Assembly (NCBI GenBank): GCA_023266455.1
Contig: JAHFQD010000105.1
Location: 1 to 6,801 of the forward strand
DNA from: Candidatus Muproteobacteria bacterium
GTDB taxonomy: Bacteria; Pseudomonadota; Gammaproteobacteria; Acidiferrobacterales; Sulfurifustaceae
Direction: 5' to 3'
Length of the DNA stretch: 6,801 nucleotides
Shown here: positions 1 through 6,801 of the stretch, one piece after another
Numbering within the stretch: the stretch's first letter is position 1
Layout of the letters: the number at the start of each line of letters is the position of its first letter
Position numbers and translations under genes: made by a program
The notes under the pieces: generated by a model
Databases searched by the model: none
Seen by the model: the letters and a program-made list of their open reading frames with translations, nothing else
Told to the model about the DNA's origin: nothing

Positions 1-875
1 ATAATGGTGTGTATCTCGTCGATGAAGAGAACGGAATGCTCTTGTTTCTTTAACTGTTGAAGCACCGCTTTTAAACGCTTTTCAAAATCGCCGCGGTATT
101 TCGTACCAGCGAGTAACGCGCCCATGTCGAGTGCGTAGATCGTTGCCGAGGACAACACATCCGGCACTTCTCCGTCGACGATTTTCTTGGCGAGCCCTTC
201 GGCGATGGCAGTTTTACCGACGCCCGCTTCACCGACAAATAACGGATTGTTTTTGCGTCGACGGCACAGGATCTGGATTGTGCGTTCCAATTCGCGCGAT
301 CGTCCAATCAACGGATCGATCTTGCCGATGCGCGCTTGCTCGTTGAGATTGACGCAGAAAACTTCGAGCGGACTTTTTTCGGAACTGCTGCTCTCTTCGC
401 CGTTCTCTTCGCTCGCCGGATTCTCGCTCTGATTTTCGCTGGGCACTTTCGAGATGCCGTGCGAAATGTAATTCACGACGTCGAAGCGGCTGATATTCTG
501 TTTGTGCAGAAAATACACAGCGTGCGATTCTTTCTCGCCGAAGATCGCCACCAACACGTTGGCGCCGGTGACCTCTTTTTTACCCACGCCTTGAACATGC
601 AGCACCGCGCGCTGAATGACGCGCTGGAACCCGATGGTCGGTTGGGTGTCTATCTCGCTGCCCGAAGGAAGTTTGGGCACGTTTTCATCGAGGAAGGTAT
701 TCAGCTGTCGCCGAAGTTCTTCGATATTCCCGCCGCAAGCGCGTAACACGCGGGCAGCGGAAGGATTATCCAGAAGCGCCGCGAGTAGATGCTCGACAGT
801 AATAAACTCGTGCCGCTTTTCGCGCGCGCGCTGGAAGGCGTTGTTTAAAGAAAACTCAAGCTCCTGTGACAACAT
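1..875 (-). CDS. clpA: ATP-dependent Clp protease ATP-binding subunit ClpA, N-terminal part (truncated by window edge)
   Basis: ClpA is the cytoplasmic AAA+ unfoldase that forms hexamers, unfolds substrates and threads them into the ClpP peptidase. Reading leftward from the ATG at 873-875 gives 291 codons with no stop before the window edge; E. coli ClpA has about 758 residues, so roughly the first 40% is present. The Clp N-domain, where ClpS docks, covers about residues 1-143 and opens with [12 protein letters not shown] Ser/Glu-rich linker follows at about 144-171. The first AAA+ module (D1) then begins: Walker A GEAGVGKT is at residues 215-222 (Lys221) and Walker B LFIDE at 283-287 (Asp286, Glu287), ending only four residues before the edge. 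The linker and the ClpA-like N-domain separate it from ClpB, and its neighbour is clpS. A GGAG lies about 11 bases before the start. The clpS stop is 49 bases upstream with no terminator between, so the two are probably cotranscribed. Confidence 0.96.
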   Translation of the reverse strand, partial: MLSQELEFSLNNAFQRAREKRHEFITVEHLLAALLDNPSAARVLRACGGNIEELRRQLNTFLDENVPKLPSGSEIDTQPTIGFQRVIQRAVLHVQGVGKKEVTGANVLVAIFGEKESHAVYFLHKQNISRFDVVNYISHGISKVPSENQSENPASEENGEESSSSEKSPLEVFCVNLNEQARIGKIDPLIGRSRELERTIQILCRRRKNNPLFVGEAGVGKTAIAEGLAKKIVDGEVPDVLSSATIYALDMGALLAGTKYRGDFEKRLKAVLQQLKKQEHSVLFIDEIHTI

Positions 876-924
876 AGTTCGTGGCTCCAGGGATCCGCCC
901 CTTTCATATTAGTACATACAAGAA

Positions 925-1242
925 TCATTCCGGTTCCATGGTGCACTTAAGTGGATGTCGATGCTCCTGGGAAAAATCAAGCACCTGCCGCACTTTTGTC
1001 TCCGCAACCTCCCGGGTGAACAGACCGCAGATTCCGATTCCTTTCTGATGGACATGCAACATGATGTGCGTCGCCTCTTCCCTATTCTTATGGAAGAAAC
1101 GTTGCAGAATGACGACCACGAAGTCCATCGGCGTGTAGTCATCATTCAATAAAATAACTTTATAAAAGGGCGGTTTTTGAAGCTTGGGGTTAGCTTCTTG
1201 AACGACCGGTCCTTCTAAATATTGCGATTGCTTATCACTCAT
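925..1242 (-). CDS. clpS: ATP-dependent Clp protease adaptor protein ClpS
   Basis: ClpS is a small cytoplasmic adaptor that binds proteins with destabilising N-terminal residues (N-degrons: Leu, Phe, Tyr, Trp) and hands them to ClpA. From the chosen ATG it has 105 residues, against 106 in E. coli. A flexible N-terminal tail of about 24 residues precedes the core. The N-degron pocket residues are visible: Asn33, Asp34, Thr37 and Met39 in NDDYTPMDF, and His65 in HVHQKG. Glu78 and Lys83, the equivalents of the ClpA-contacting pair in E. coli, are also present. A GTG four codons upstream (1252-1254) would give 109 residues, but it lies inside the Shine-Dalgarno sequence AGGTGA that serves the ATG, so the ATG is preferred. 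The gene lies directly upstream of clpA on the same strand and diverges from cspD, as in E. coli and Pseudomonas. Confidence 0.96.
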   Translation of the reverse strand: MSDKQSQYLEGPVVQEANPKLQKPPFYKVILLNDDYTPMDFVVVILQRFFHKNREEATHIMLHVHQKGIGICGLFTREVAETKVRQVLDFSQEHRHPLKCTMEPE

Positions 1243-1250
1243 CGAGGGGG

Positions 1251-1256
1251 TCACCT
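1251..1256 (-). promoter_or_regulatory. Shine-Dalgarno site that decides the clpS start
   Basis: On the minus strand AGGTGA lies 8 bases before the ATG at 1240-1242, a normal spacing. The only longer in-frame start is the GTG contained in this same site, and it has no good ribosome-binding site of its own. This supports the 105-residue ClpS. Confidence 0.7.
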
Positions 1257-1277
1257 GAGTACAAAAAACGGTCTACC

Positions 1278-1310
1278 ATTACATTGTGCGAGGTTGGATT
1301 GAGAATTCAA
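1278..1310 (-). promoter_or_regulatory. Candidate promoter for clpS-clpA
   Basis: Reading leftward, TTGAAT (1305-1310) is followed after 16 bases by CACAAT (1283-1288), each matching the sigma-70 consensus at 4 of 6 positions. An overlapping TGTAAT (1278-1283) is a better -10 (5 of 6), but it is 21 bases from that -35. A start near 1271-1276 would give a leader of about 30 bases before clpS. This is a weak call made by eye. Confidence 0.25.
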
Positions 1311-1411
1311 TAGCTACTTACAGATGGCACGGAATTTGTGTAAAAACCGGCAGTTACGAGGCTCTTTGCTCCGCTTGACTTAGCAGAAATCAGCGGAGGA
1401 AGATGGTTCAC

Positions 1412-1471
1412 GCCTGCCGTCGCAGTGGCAGGCTTCATCATCGCAACAAGCGGCATCGCCGCGGCAGGAGG
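1412..1471 (+). promoter_or_regulatory. Structured cspD leader with alternative pairing over the Shine-Dalgarno
   Basis: Two perfect hairpins precede cspD. Hairpin 1 pairs GCCTGCC (1412-1418) with GGCAGGC (1427-1433); two G-U pairs can extend it to 9 pairs around a CGCA loop. Hairpin 2 pairs GCGGC (1450-1454) with GCCGC (1458-1462) around an ATC loop and ends three bases before the Shine-Dalgarno AGGAGG (1466-1471). GGCAGG occurs a second time at 1463-1468, overlapping that site. The left arm of hairpin 1 (1413-1420) can therefore pair instead with 1461-1468, giving 8 pairs including one G-U. This would break both hairpins and cover half of the Shine-Dalgarno. The pairings are seen directly in the sequence; a regulatory role is inference. 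Confidence 0.45.
1466..1471 (+). promoter_or_regulatory. Shine-Dalgarno site that decides the cspD start
   Basis: A perfect AGGAGG lies 7 bases before the ATG at 1479. It selects a 69-residue cold-shock protein beginning MATGKVKWF over the 87-residue reading from the upstream ATG at 1425, whose extra 18 residues match nothing in the family. Confidence 0.85.
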
Positions 1472-1478
1472 ATGGGGT

Positions 1479-1688
1479 ATGGCAACTGGAAAGGTGAAGT
1501 GGTTCAACGCTAGCAAGGGTTATGGATTTATTACGCCCAACGACGGTGGAGACGATGTGTTCGCGCACTACTCCGCCATCGAAATGGATGGCTACAAAAC
1601 ATTAAAAGAGGGTCAATCGGTGGAGTTCGAAGTTCAGCAAGGTCCTAAAGGCCCTCAAGCTTCGAAAATTCGCTCGCTATCCAAATAG
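1479..1688 (+). CDS. cspD: Cold shock-like protein CspD
   Basis: This is a single cold-shock domain (OB fold) that binds single-stranded nucleic acid in the cytoplasm. It has 69 residues, close to the 74 of E. coli CspD. RNP1 reads KGYGFI (residues 13-18) and RNP2 reads VFAHY (27-31). The aromatic surface residues Trp8, Phe9, Tyr15, Phe17, Phe28, His30 and Tyr31 are present. The stretch after RNP2 ([15 protein letters not shown], then QGPKG) resembles CspD more than CspA, and the position divergent from clpS is the usual cspD site. In E. coli CspD is made in stationary phase rather than on cold shock and inhibits DNA replication; whether that holds here is inference. The gene has a strong Shine-Dalgarno, a structured leader and its own terminator 26 bases after the stop, so it appears to be a single-gene unit. 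Assignment to the Csp family is secure, to CspD fairly so. Confidence 0.93.
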   Translation: MATGKVKWFNASKGYGFITPNDGGDDVFAHYSAIEMDGYKTLKEGQSVEFEVQQGPKGPQASKIRSLSK

Positions 1689-1714
1689 CTGGCGTCAATC
1701 ACCATCAGCTTGCC

Positions 1715-1742
1715 AACCCGGCCTGCCGCCGGGTTTTCTTTA
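1715..1742 (+). terminator. Rho-independent terminator of cspD
   Basis: AACCCGGC (1715-1722) and GCCGGGTT (1728-1735) form a perfect 8-pair stem with a five-base loop, followed by a T-rich tail (TTCTTT, with two further Ts inside the stem end). The T tract lies on the cspD strand. Read in the icd direction the hairpin is followed by GGCAAG, with no T tract. It is therefore a good terminator for cspD and only a possible partial block or 3' end stabiliser for icd, whose stop codon is at 1744-1746. Confidence 0.9.
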
Positions 1743-1743
1743 T

Positions 1744-3000
1744 CTACATATATTTGACGACCGCGTGACCGAAGTCGGACGTCGACAGTGGCGCAACGCC
1801 CGCATGTGCACGCGCGAGATCGTAAGTCACTTGTTTAGCAGCGATCGCCCCTGCAACGCCCTTCATCATTAAATCGGCTGCTTCCTTCCATCCCAAGTAA
1901 CGCACCATCATCTCGGCGGAGAGAATGATGGAACCTGGATTGACTTGATTCTTACCGGCGTACTTCGGTGCGGTACCATGCGTGGCTTCGAAGCATCCAA
2001 CCGCATCGGCGATATTCGCGCCTGGTGCGATACCGATGCCGCCGACCTGCGCCGCGAGCGCGTCGGAGATGTAGTCGCCGTTTAAGTTGAGCGTGGCGAT
2101 CACGTCGTAGTCTTCGGGTCGCAGTAAAATCTGCTGTAAGAAATTATCCGCAATCACGTCCTTAACCACGATTTCCTTACCGGTCTTCGGATTCTTAAAT
2201 CGGCACCACGGACCCTCGTCGATCAATTGCGCTCGGAATTCTTCCTGCGCCAACTCATATCCCCATATACGAAAGCCACCTTCGGTGTACTTCATGATGT
2301 TGCCTTTGTGCACCAAGGTCACCGAGCTGCGATCGTTGTCGACGGCGTAGCGCAGTGCTTTACGGATTAAGCGTTCCGAACCTTCGCGCGATACCGGTTT
2401 GATGCCGATTGCCGACGTATTCGGAAAACGGATTTGGCTTACGCCCATTTCTTTTTGTAAAAAGTCGATAACCTTCTTTGCCTGTGCCGATTCCGCCGGC
2501 CATTCGATGCCGGCGTAAATGTCTTCGGTGTTCTCGCGAAAGATAATCATGCTCGTCTTCGACGGATCTTTCATCGGCGTTTCAGTGCCAGGGAAATATC
2601 GAATCGGCCGCACGCAAGCGTACAGATCGAGCACTTGCCGGATGGCGACGTTGAGCGAACGAATACCACCACCGATCGGTGTACCAAGCGGTCCCTTAAT
2701 CGACACCACATAACGCTTTAACGCGTCCAGCGTTTCTTCAGGTAATGGAAAATTCTGGCCATACATTTTCTGCGCCTTCTCGCCGGCGAAGACTTCCATC
2801 CAAACAATGCCGCGTTTGCCGTTGTAAGCGCGTTGAACCGCGGCGTCGACGACCTTTTGCATCACCGGCGTAATATCGAAACCGATGCCGTCCCCTTCCA
2901 CAAAAGGAATGAGGGGAAAATCAGGAACACTCAGCGAATTATCCGCATTGACGGCGATCGCTTTACCGATGGTCGGCACCTGAATTTTTTCGTACTTCAT
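1744..3000 (-). CDS. icd: NADP-dependent isocitrate dehydrogenase
   Basis: Icd oxidatively decarboxylates isocitrate to 2-oxoglutarate, making NADPH, in the TCA cycle. It has 418 residues (E. coli 416) and aligns with E. coli Icd from end to end with an offset of about +2. Substrate-binding residues are present: Ser115 and Asn117 in GGIRSLN, Arg121, Arg131, Arg155 and Lys232, with metal ligands Asp309 and Asp313 in NGDYISD. NADP specificity is indicated by Lys346 and Tyr347 (HGTAPKY) and by Tyr393 and Arg397, the counterparts of E. coli Lys344/Tyr345/Tyr391/Arg395. Ser115 corresponds to the Ser113 phosphorylated by AceK in enterics. AAGGA lies 6 bases before the ATG. The gene lies 56 bases downstream of aceB on the same strand, so cotranscription is likely. 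A lone -10-like TATACT (3047-3052) in the gap could drive icd separately. It converges on cspD with 55 bases between the stops. Confidence 0.98.
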   Translation of the reverse strand: MKYEKIQVPTIGKAIAVNADNSLSVPDFPLIPFVEGDGIGFDITPVMQKVVDAAVQRAYNGKRGIVWMEVFAGEKAQKMYGQNFPLPEETLDALKRYVVSIKGPLGTPIGGGIRSLNVAIRQVLDLYACVRPIRYFPGTETPMKDPSKTSMIIFRENTEDIYAGIEWPAESAQAKKVIDFLQKEMGVSQIRFPNTSAIGIKPVSREGSERLIRKALRYAVDNDRSSVTLVHKGNIMKYTEGGFRIWGYELAQEEFRAQLIDEGPWCRFKNPKTGKEIVVKDVIADNFLQQILLRPEDYDVIATLNLNGDYISDALAAQVGGIGIAPGANIADAVGCFEATHGTAPKYAGKNQVNPGSIILSAEMMVRYLGWKEAADLMMKGVAGAIAAKQVTYDLARAHAGVAPLSTSDFGHAVVKYM

Positions 3001-3056
3001 ACGTTGTCCTTATGCTGAAAGACGGTCGAAGAGTTCGCTGCCCCGAAGTATACGAA

Positions 3057-4652
3057 TCAATCGAGTTTCTCGTACAGCGGCAGCGTTAAGAATTCGACGA
3101 AATGTTCAGACGTCGCCATCTCTTCGAAGATCATGGCAGCTTGCGCGTACGGCATGCGGTTGAAAACCTCTTCACCGTGTTCTTTTCGAATGACGTTGAG
3201 CGCATCGGGGATCATGAGACGCACCATTTCTGCCGTGACCTTACGGCCATCGTCTAGTTTCCCTTTTGGACTGTGAATCCATTGCCAGACTTGCGAACGC
3301 GAAATCTCGACGGTAGCGGCGTCTTCCATCAAATTGTGAATCGGCACGCAGCCGTTGCCGATGAGCCACGCGCCGAGATATTGGATACCCACCTCGATAT
3401 TCAGACGTAGGCCGATTTCCGTGATCGGCTGCTCCGGTTGAAAATTGAGTAAATCGGCGGCACCGACTTTCACATCGTCGCGTTGCTTGCCGATTTGATT
3501 TGGTTTATCGCCCAGCGCTTTCTTGAATTCCTCCAGCGCCAGCGGCACCAGACCCGGATGCGCCACCCAACCACCGTCGTAGCCGTCGGCAGCGTCGCGC
3601 GCTTTGTCTGAACGCACGCCGGCGAGCGCTTTCTCATTTGCAATCGCATCATTCTTAATCGGTATCAACGCGCTCATGCCGCCGACCGCGGGCGCGCCGC
3701 GTTTATGGCAGATTTTCAATAGCAGTAGCCCGTAGGCGCGCATGAAAGGCACCGTCATATTGATCAAGCCGCGATTGGCGAGGCAAAAATTCTTATCGGT
3801 GCGGAATTTTTTGATGCAAGAAAAAATGTAATCCCAACGACCGGCATTGAGACCAGCAGAATGTTCGCGCAATTCGTACAGAATTTCTTCCATCTCGAAG
3901 GCGGCAAGAATGGTTTCGATCAGCACGGTCGCTTTGACCGTACCTTGTGGAACGCCGAGTTCGTTCTGCGCCATAACAAATACGTCGTTCCATAAACGCG
4001 CTTCTAAATGCGATTCCATTTTCGGCAAATAAAAATACGCGCCGATGCCGCGATTTACCAATTCATGCGCGTTGTGAAACATGTACAGCGCGAAATCGAA
4101 AATACCGCCCGACATGCGCTTGTCGTCAATACGTATATGTTTTTCGTCGAGATGCCACCCGCGCGGACGTACGATCAGCGTCGCAGTTTTGTCGTTTAAC
4201 TTGTACTGTTTACCGCCCGACTCCAAAGAAATGTTGCGTCGCACCGCATCACGCAGATTGATCTGGCCGGTAATCTGGTTGCTCCACGTCGGGGTGTTCG
4301 AATCTTCGAAGTCCGCCATGTAGCAATCGGCGCCCGAATTGAGCGCATTGATAATCATCTTGCGTTCAACCGGCCCGGTGATTTCTACGCGCCGATGTTG
4401 AAAGTCTTGGGGGATCGCCGCGATCTTCCATTGGCCGTCGCGTACGTTTTTTGTCTCAGCAAGAAAATCCGGACGCTTACCGGCATCGAGTTCTTGTTGC
4501 CGTTCGATACGTCGGGCAAGCAGCGCTTGGCGGCGTTCGTCGAACGCCCGGTGCAATTTCGCCAAGAAGGCCAGCGCTTCCGGCGTCAGGATGTGCCCAA
4601 ACTCTGGAGTAACGAGGGCGGTCACCGCTACACCCGCAGGCAGCGTTTTCAT
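3057..4652 (-). CDS. aceB: Malate synthase A (glyoxylate shunt)
   Basis: AceB condenses glyoxylate with acetyl-CoA to give malate and CoA, the second step of the glyoxylate shunt, needed for growth on acetate or fatty acids. Its 531 residues match the A-type enzyme (E. coli 533) rather than the longer G type of about 720. Conserved landmarks run in order: DFEDSNTPTW (114-123); VRPRGWHL (161-168) with the catalytic Arg164; the beta-strand motif VLIET with Glu246; GRWDYIFS (271-278) with Asp274; GGMSA (324-328); WVAHPGL (362-368); and LMEDAAT (441-447) with Asp444, the presumed catalytic base. No key residue is missing. The start has a strong AAGGAG 5 bases upstream. The gene lies ahead of icd on the same strand, where other gammaproteobacteria have idh (Pseudomonas) or rluE (E. 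coli) beside icd. The usual partner aceA (isocitrate lyase) is not in the window. Confidence 0.97.
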   Translation of the reverse strand: MKTLPAGVAVTALVTPEFGHILTPEALAFLAKLHRAFDERRQALLARRIERQQELDAGKRPDFLAETKNVRDGQWKIAAIPQDFQHRRVEITGPVERKMIINALNSGADCYMADFEDSNTPTWSNQITGQINLRDAVRRNISLESGGKQYKLNDKTATLIVRPRGWHLDEKHIRIDDKRMSGGIFDFALYMFHNAHELVNRGIGAYFYLPKMESHLEARLWNDVFVMAQNELGVPQGTVKATVLIETILAAFEMEEILYELREHSAGLNAGRWDYIFSCIKKFRTDKNFCLANRGLINMTVPFMRAYGLLLLKICHKRGAPAVGGMSALIPIKNDAIANEKALAGVRSDKARDAADGYDGGWVAHPGLVPLALEEFKKALGDKPNQIGKQRDDVKVGAADLLNFQPEQPITEIGLRLNIEVGIQYLGAWLIGNGCVPIHNLMEDAATVEISRSQVWQWIHSPKGKLDDGRKVTAEMVRLMIPDALNVIRKEHGEEVFNRMPYAQAAMIFEEMATSEHFVEFLTLPLYEKLD

Positions 4653-4775
4653 GCATGCTCCTTGAGATCGACGGCCGGCTGGCCATGGCGAAGTTTACCG
4701 CTTTTTATAGAATAGAAACGGATCACCTCGAGAAACACTACGAGACCCCTCTCCTCTGCGATAAAATTCAGCGTC
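4653..4775. other. Divergent aceB / nudJ control region (no gene)
   Basis: These 123 bases must carry the start signals for both the aceB-icd unit and the nudJ-mnmA unit. On the aceB strand an AT-rich patch around 4701-4715 reads TATTCTATAAA and is the likeliest -10 area, but no good -35 is seen. On the nudJ strand TAAAAT (4762-4767) matches the -10 consensus at 5 of 6 positions and ends only 8 bases before the nudJ ATG, again without a recognisable -35. No clear operator palindrome was found by eye. Confidence 0.5.
4658..4663 (-). promoter_or_regulatory. Shine-Dalgarno site of aceB
   Basis: AAGGAG on the minus strand lies 5 bases before the ATG at 4650-4652. A second ATG at 4654-4656 is only one base from the site and in a different frame, so the start at 4652 is preferred; it gives the full-length malate synthase. 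Confidence 0.75.
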
Positions 4776-5237
4776 ATGATTTGGAAACCCAATGTTGTCG
4801 TCGCGGCCATCGCCGAACGGGACGGCCGTTTTCTTCTTGTCGAAGAAGAGGCCGAAGGCCAAGTCGTGCTCAATCAACCCGCAGGACATCTCGACGAAGG
4901 CGAATCGTTACTCAACGCTGTTGCCCGGGAGACGTTGGAAGAAACGGCGTGGCATTTCGAACCGCAGGCGCTGCTCGGCGTTTACCGTTGGGTGCATCCG
5001 AATAAGAAAACGACTTATGTGCGTTTCGCTTTCATCGGTCGCGCGTTCAATCACGAACCGGCGCGCACCCTGGACGACGGCATCGTGCGCGCGGTTTGGT
5101 TGACGGCCGAAGAAATTCGCGCCGCGCATTCGCGGCATCGCAGTCCATTGATCGAACAGTGTTTGAACGATTACTTATCTGGGCAACGTTATCCATTGGC
5201 GTTGCTCAAAGATCTCGGTGTGGCGGTGGAGCGATAA
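4776..5237 (+). CDS. nudJ: Nudix phosphohydrolase NudJ (YmfB family)
   Basis: This is a cytoplasmic Nudix hydrolase of 153 residues, the length of E. coli NudJ, which hydrolyses thiamine pyrophosphates and nucleoside tri- and diphosphates in vitro. The Nudix box covers residues 37-59: Gly37, Glu43, Arg51-Glu52, then Glu55-Glu56, the Mg-binding core. The usual Gly near its end is Ala58 (EETAW for EETG plus a hydrophobic). NudJ-type features around it are NQPAGHL (33-39), RSPL (122-125) and SGQRYPL (135-141) near the C-terminus. The position immediately upstream of mnmA is that of nudJ in E. coli, which supports the name over other Nudix proteins. No Shine-Dalgarno precedes the ATG, but no other in-frame start fits. 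Its stop is 2 bases before the mnmA GTG, so the two are probably cotranscribed and translationally coupled. The true substrate cannot be read from the sequence. Confidence 0.92.
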   Translation: MIWKPNVVVAAIAERDGRFLLVEEEAEGQVVLNQPAGHLDEGESLLNAVARETLEETAWHFEPQALLGVYRWVHPNKKTTYVRFAFIGRAFNHEPARTLDDGIVRAVWLTAEEIRAAHSRHRSPLIEQCLNDYLSGQRYPLALLKDLGVAVER

Positions 5238-5239
5238 CC

Positions 5240-6331
5240 GTGAAAATCGTGGTCGGTATCTCAGGTGGCGTCGATTCTTCCGTTAGCGCGCTGTTACTCA
5301 AACGCGCGGGGCACGACGTCGTCGGCTTGTTCATGAAAAATTGGGAAGAAGACGACACCGCCGAGCATTGCAGCGCCGCCGAGGATGTCAAAGCAGCGCA
5401 AGCGGCGTGCGATCGCATCGGCATCGAGTTGCGGACGGTTAATTTCGCTACCGAATACTGGGATCACGTATTCGAATCTTTCCTGGCGGAGCATCGCGCC
5501 GGACGTACGCCGAATCCGGACGTACTGTGTAATCGCGAGATAAAATTCAAAAGTTTCCTCGATCACGCGCTGACACTTGGCGGTGAATACATCGCCACCG
5601 GCCATTACGCGCGTGTCGACAAGGTCGACGGGCGCCATCGATTGTTAAAAGGTCTCGATCCCGCCAAAGACCAAAGTTATTTTCTACACGCTCTCGGTCA
5701 ACCAGAATTGGCACGCGCCCTGTTTCCTGTCGGCGATTTACCGAAGACGGAAGTGCGCCGTCTCGCGCAGGACGCGGACTTGGCTAATCATGACCGCAAA
5801 GATTCCACCGGCATCTGCTTTATCGGCGAGCGCGATTTCAAATCGTTCCTCAGTCGTTACTTACCCGCGCAACGCGGAGAAATTCGCAGCGTCGAGGGAG
5901 AACATAAAGGTGAACACGATGGTGTTGCTTATTACACCATCGGCCAACGCCAAGGTTTAGGCATCGGTGGGCCAGGCGAACCTTGGTACGTCGTCGGCAA
6001 AGATATTGAACGCAATGTCCTGCTCGTCGCGCAGGGCGAACATCATCGCGCGCTTTACAGCCGCGGTTTGGTCGCCGCGCAATTGCACTGGATCGGCGGC
6101 GAGCCGACGACACGACGGTTGAACGCCAAGACACGCTATCGACAACCAGATCAAGCCTGCGTCGTTCGCCAAGATGGCGGTAACCTCGTCGTCGAATTCG
6201 ATGCGCCACAACGCGCGGTGACGCCAGGTCAATCAGTCGTGTTTTATGATGGCGATGAATGCCTCGGTGGGGGTGTCATCGAACAGGCGTTGCCGTTCGA
6301 ACAATCCACGCCGATCGCTGTCGCGCGTTGA
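5240..6331 (+). CDS. mnmA: tRNA-specific 2-thiouridylase MnmA
   Basis: MnmA uses ATP and persulfide sulfur from the IscS/Tus relay to convert the wobble uridine U34 of Lys, Glu and Gln tRNAs to 2-thiouridine, in the cytoplasm. Starting at the GTG at 5240 the protein has 363 residues (E. coli 368) and begins [14 protein letters not shown], the expected N-terminus. The PP-loop SGGVDSS is at 8-14. The catalytic set is present: Asp94, the nucleophile Cys97 in NPDVLCN, and the persulfide-carrying Cys193 in [12 protein letters not shown]. The tRNA-binding and C-terminal beta-barrel regions continue to the end without gaps. The frame stays open upstream to 5096, but that stretch overlaps nudJ and matches nothing in the family. 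GGAG (5228-5231), inside the end of nudJ, lies 8 bases before the GTG. Confidence 0.97.
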   Translation: MKIVVGISGGVDSSVSALLLKRAGHDVVGLFMKNWEEDDTAEHCSAAEDVKAAQAACDRIGIELRTVNFATEYWDHVFESFLAEHRAGRTPNPDVLCNREIKFKSFLDHALTLGGEYIATGHYARVDKVDGRHRLLKGLDPAKDQSYFLHALGQPELARALFPVGDLPKTEVRRLAQDADLANHDRKDSTGICFIGERDFKSFLSRYLPAQRGEIRSVEGEHKGEHDGVAYYTIGQRQGLGIGGPGEPWYVVGKDIERNVLLVAQGEHHRALYSRGLVAAQLHWIGGEPTTRRLNAKTRYRQPDQACVVRQDGGNLVVEFDAPQRAVTPGQSVVFYDGDECLGGGVIEQALPFEQSTPIAVAR

Positions 6332-6339
6332 ACGTCATC

Positions 6340-6801
<462 letters not shown>

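Larger units (their letters stand above)
1243..1478. other. Divergent clpS / cspD control region (no gene)
   Basis: These 236 bases separate the divergent clpS and cspD starts and form the longest gene-free stretch in the window. The clpS side holds the AGGTGA site and a weak promoter candidate. On the cspD strand no convincing sigma-70 promoter was found. CTTACA (1317-1322) and TGTAAA (1339-1344), 16 bases apart, are the best pair at 4 of 6 matches each; they would give an untranslated leader of about 130 bases. Leaders of that order are known for cold-shock genes. The last 70 bases before cspD are GC-rich and structured (separate entry). An in-frame extension of cspD beginning at the ATG at 1425 is not credible as protein. 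Confidence 0.6.

Noticed and set aside
336..746. A 136-codon open frame on the plus strand opposite clpA
   Set aside because: It is fully antisense to a clearly conserved ClpA N-domain and linker, resembles no family I know and lacks a ribosome-binding site; it is a by-product of the codon use of clpA.
1243..1254. Longer ClpS starting at the GTG at 1252-1254
   Set aside because: The GTG lies within the AGGTGA site that serves the downstream ATG, and the longer form has no site of its own.
1425..1478. N-terminal extension of cspD by 18 residues, possibly a signal or membrane segment
   Set aside because: The extension is Ala/Gly-rich and slightly hydrophobic, but the perfect AGGAGG 7 bases before the ATG at 1479 and the family's uniform N-terminus place the start there.
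3847..4323. Several 60-80 codon plus-strand frames opposite aceB
   Set aside because: They overlap one another and a fully intact malate synthase gene, with no family resemblance or start signals.
4672..4690. GC-rich inverted repeats (GGCC...GGCC, GCCATGGC) in the aceB leader as an operator
   Set aside because: The arms are only 4 bases and overlap each other; repeats of this size are expected by chance in such a sequence.
5096..5239. A 48-residue upstream extension of mnmA
   Set aside because: It overlaps the end of nudJ in another frame and does not resemble MnmA; the GTG at 5240 gives the standard N-terminus two residues before the conserved IVVGISGG.

Overview
This window is a stretch of chromosomal housekeeping DNA from a proteobacterium, almost certainly a non-enteric gammaproteobacterium of moderate GC content. 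Every gene is recognisable. The order clpA-clpS / cspD / icd ... nudJ-mnmA ... purB is one I recall from gammaproteobacteria. In Pseudomonas these genes lie together. In E. coli the clpA/clpS/cspD part and the icd-to-purB part are separate. Two departures stand out: a malate synthase gene (aceB) sits between icd and nudJ, and hflD, which usually lies between mnmA and purB, is absent.

Layout: 1-875 (-) is the N-terminal part of clpA, cut by the left edge. 925-1242 (-) is clpS, its adaptor. 1243-1478 is a divergent control region of 236 bases and the longest gene-free stretch. It holds an unusually structured leader for cspD. 1479-1688 (+) is cspD, closed by a clear intrinsic terminator at 1715-1742. 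1744-3000 (-) is icd and 3057-4652 (-) is aceB, which lies upstream of icd on the same strand. 4653-4775 is a second divergent control region. 4776-5237 (+) is nudJ and 5240-6331 (+) is mnmA, separated by 2 bases. 6358-6801 (+) is the start of purB, cut by the right edge.

The genes form three functional groups. ClpS/ClpA/CspD concern protein quality control (the N-degron pathway) and stress-phase nucleic-acid binding. Icd and AceB are two enzymes at the fork between the TCA cycle and the glyoxylate shunt. NudJ/MnmA/PurB cover nucleotide or thiamine-phosphate hydrolysis, tRNA wobble-uridine thiolation and purine synthesis.

I see no mobile element, CRISPR array, RNA gene or defence system, and nothing that amounts to an undescribed system. 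The points most worth checking are the aceB-icd arrangement and the two competing RNA pairings in the cspD leader, one of which would cover half of the Shine-Dalgarno sequence. Names rest on reading motifs and remembered homologues; no database search was run.
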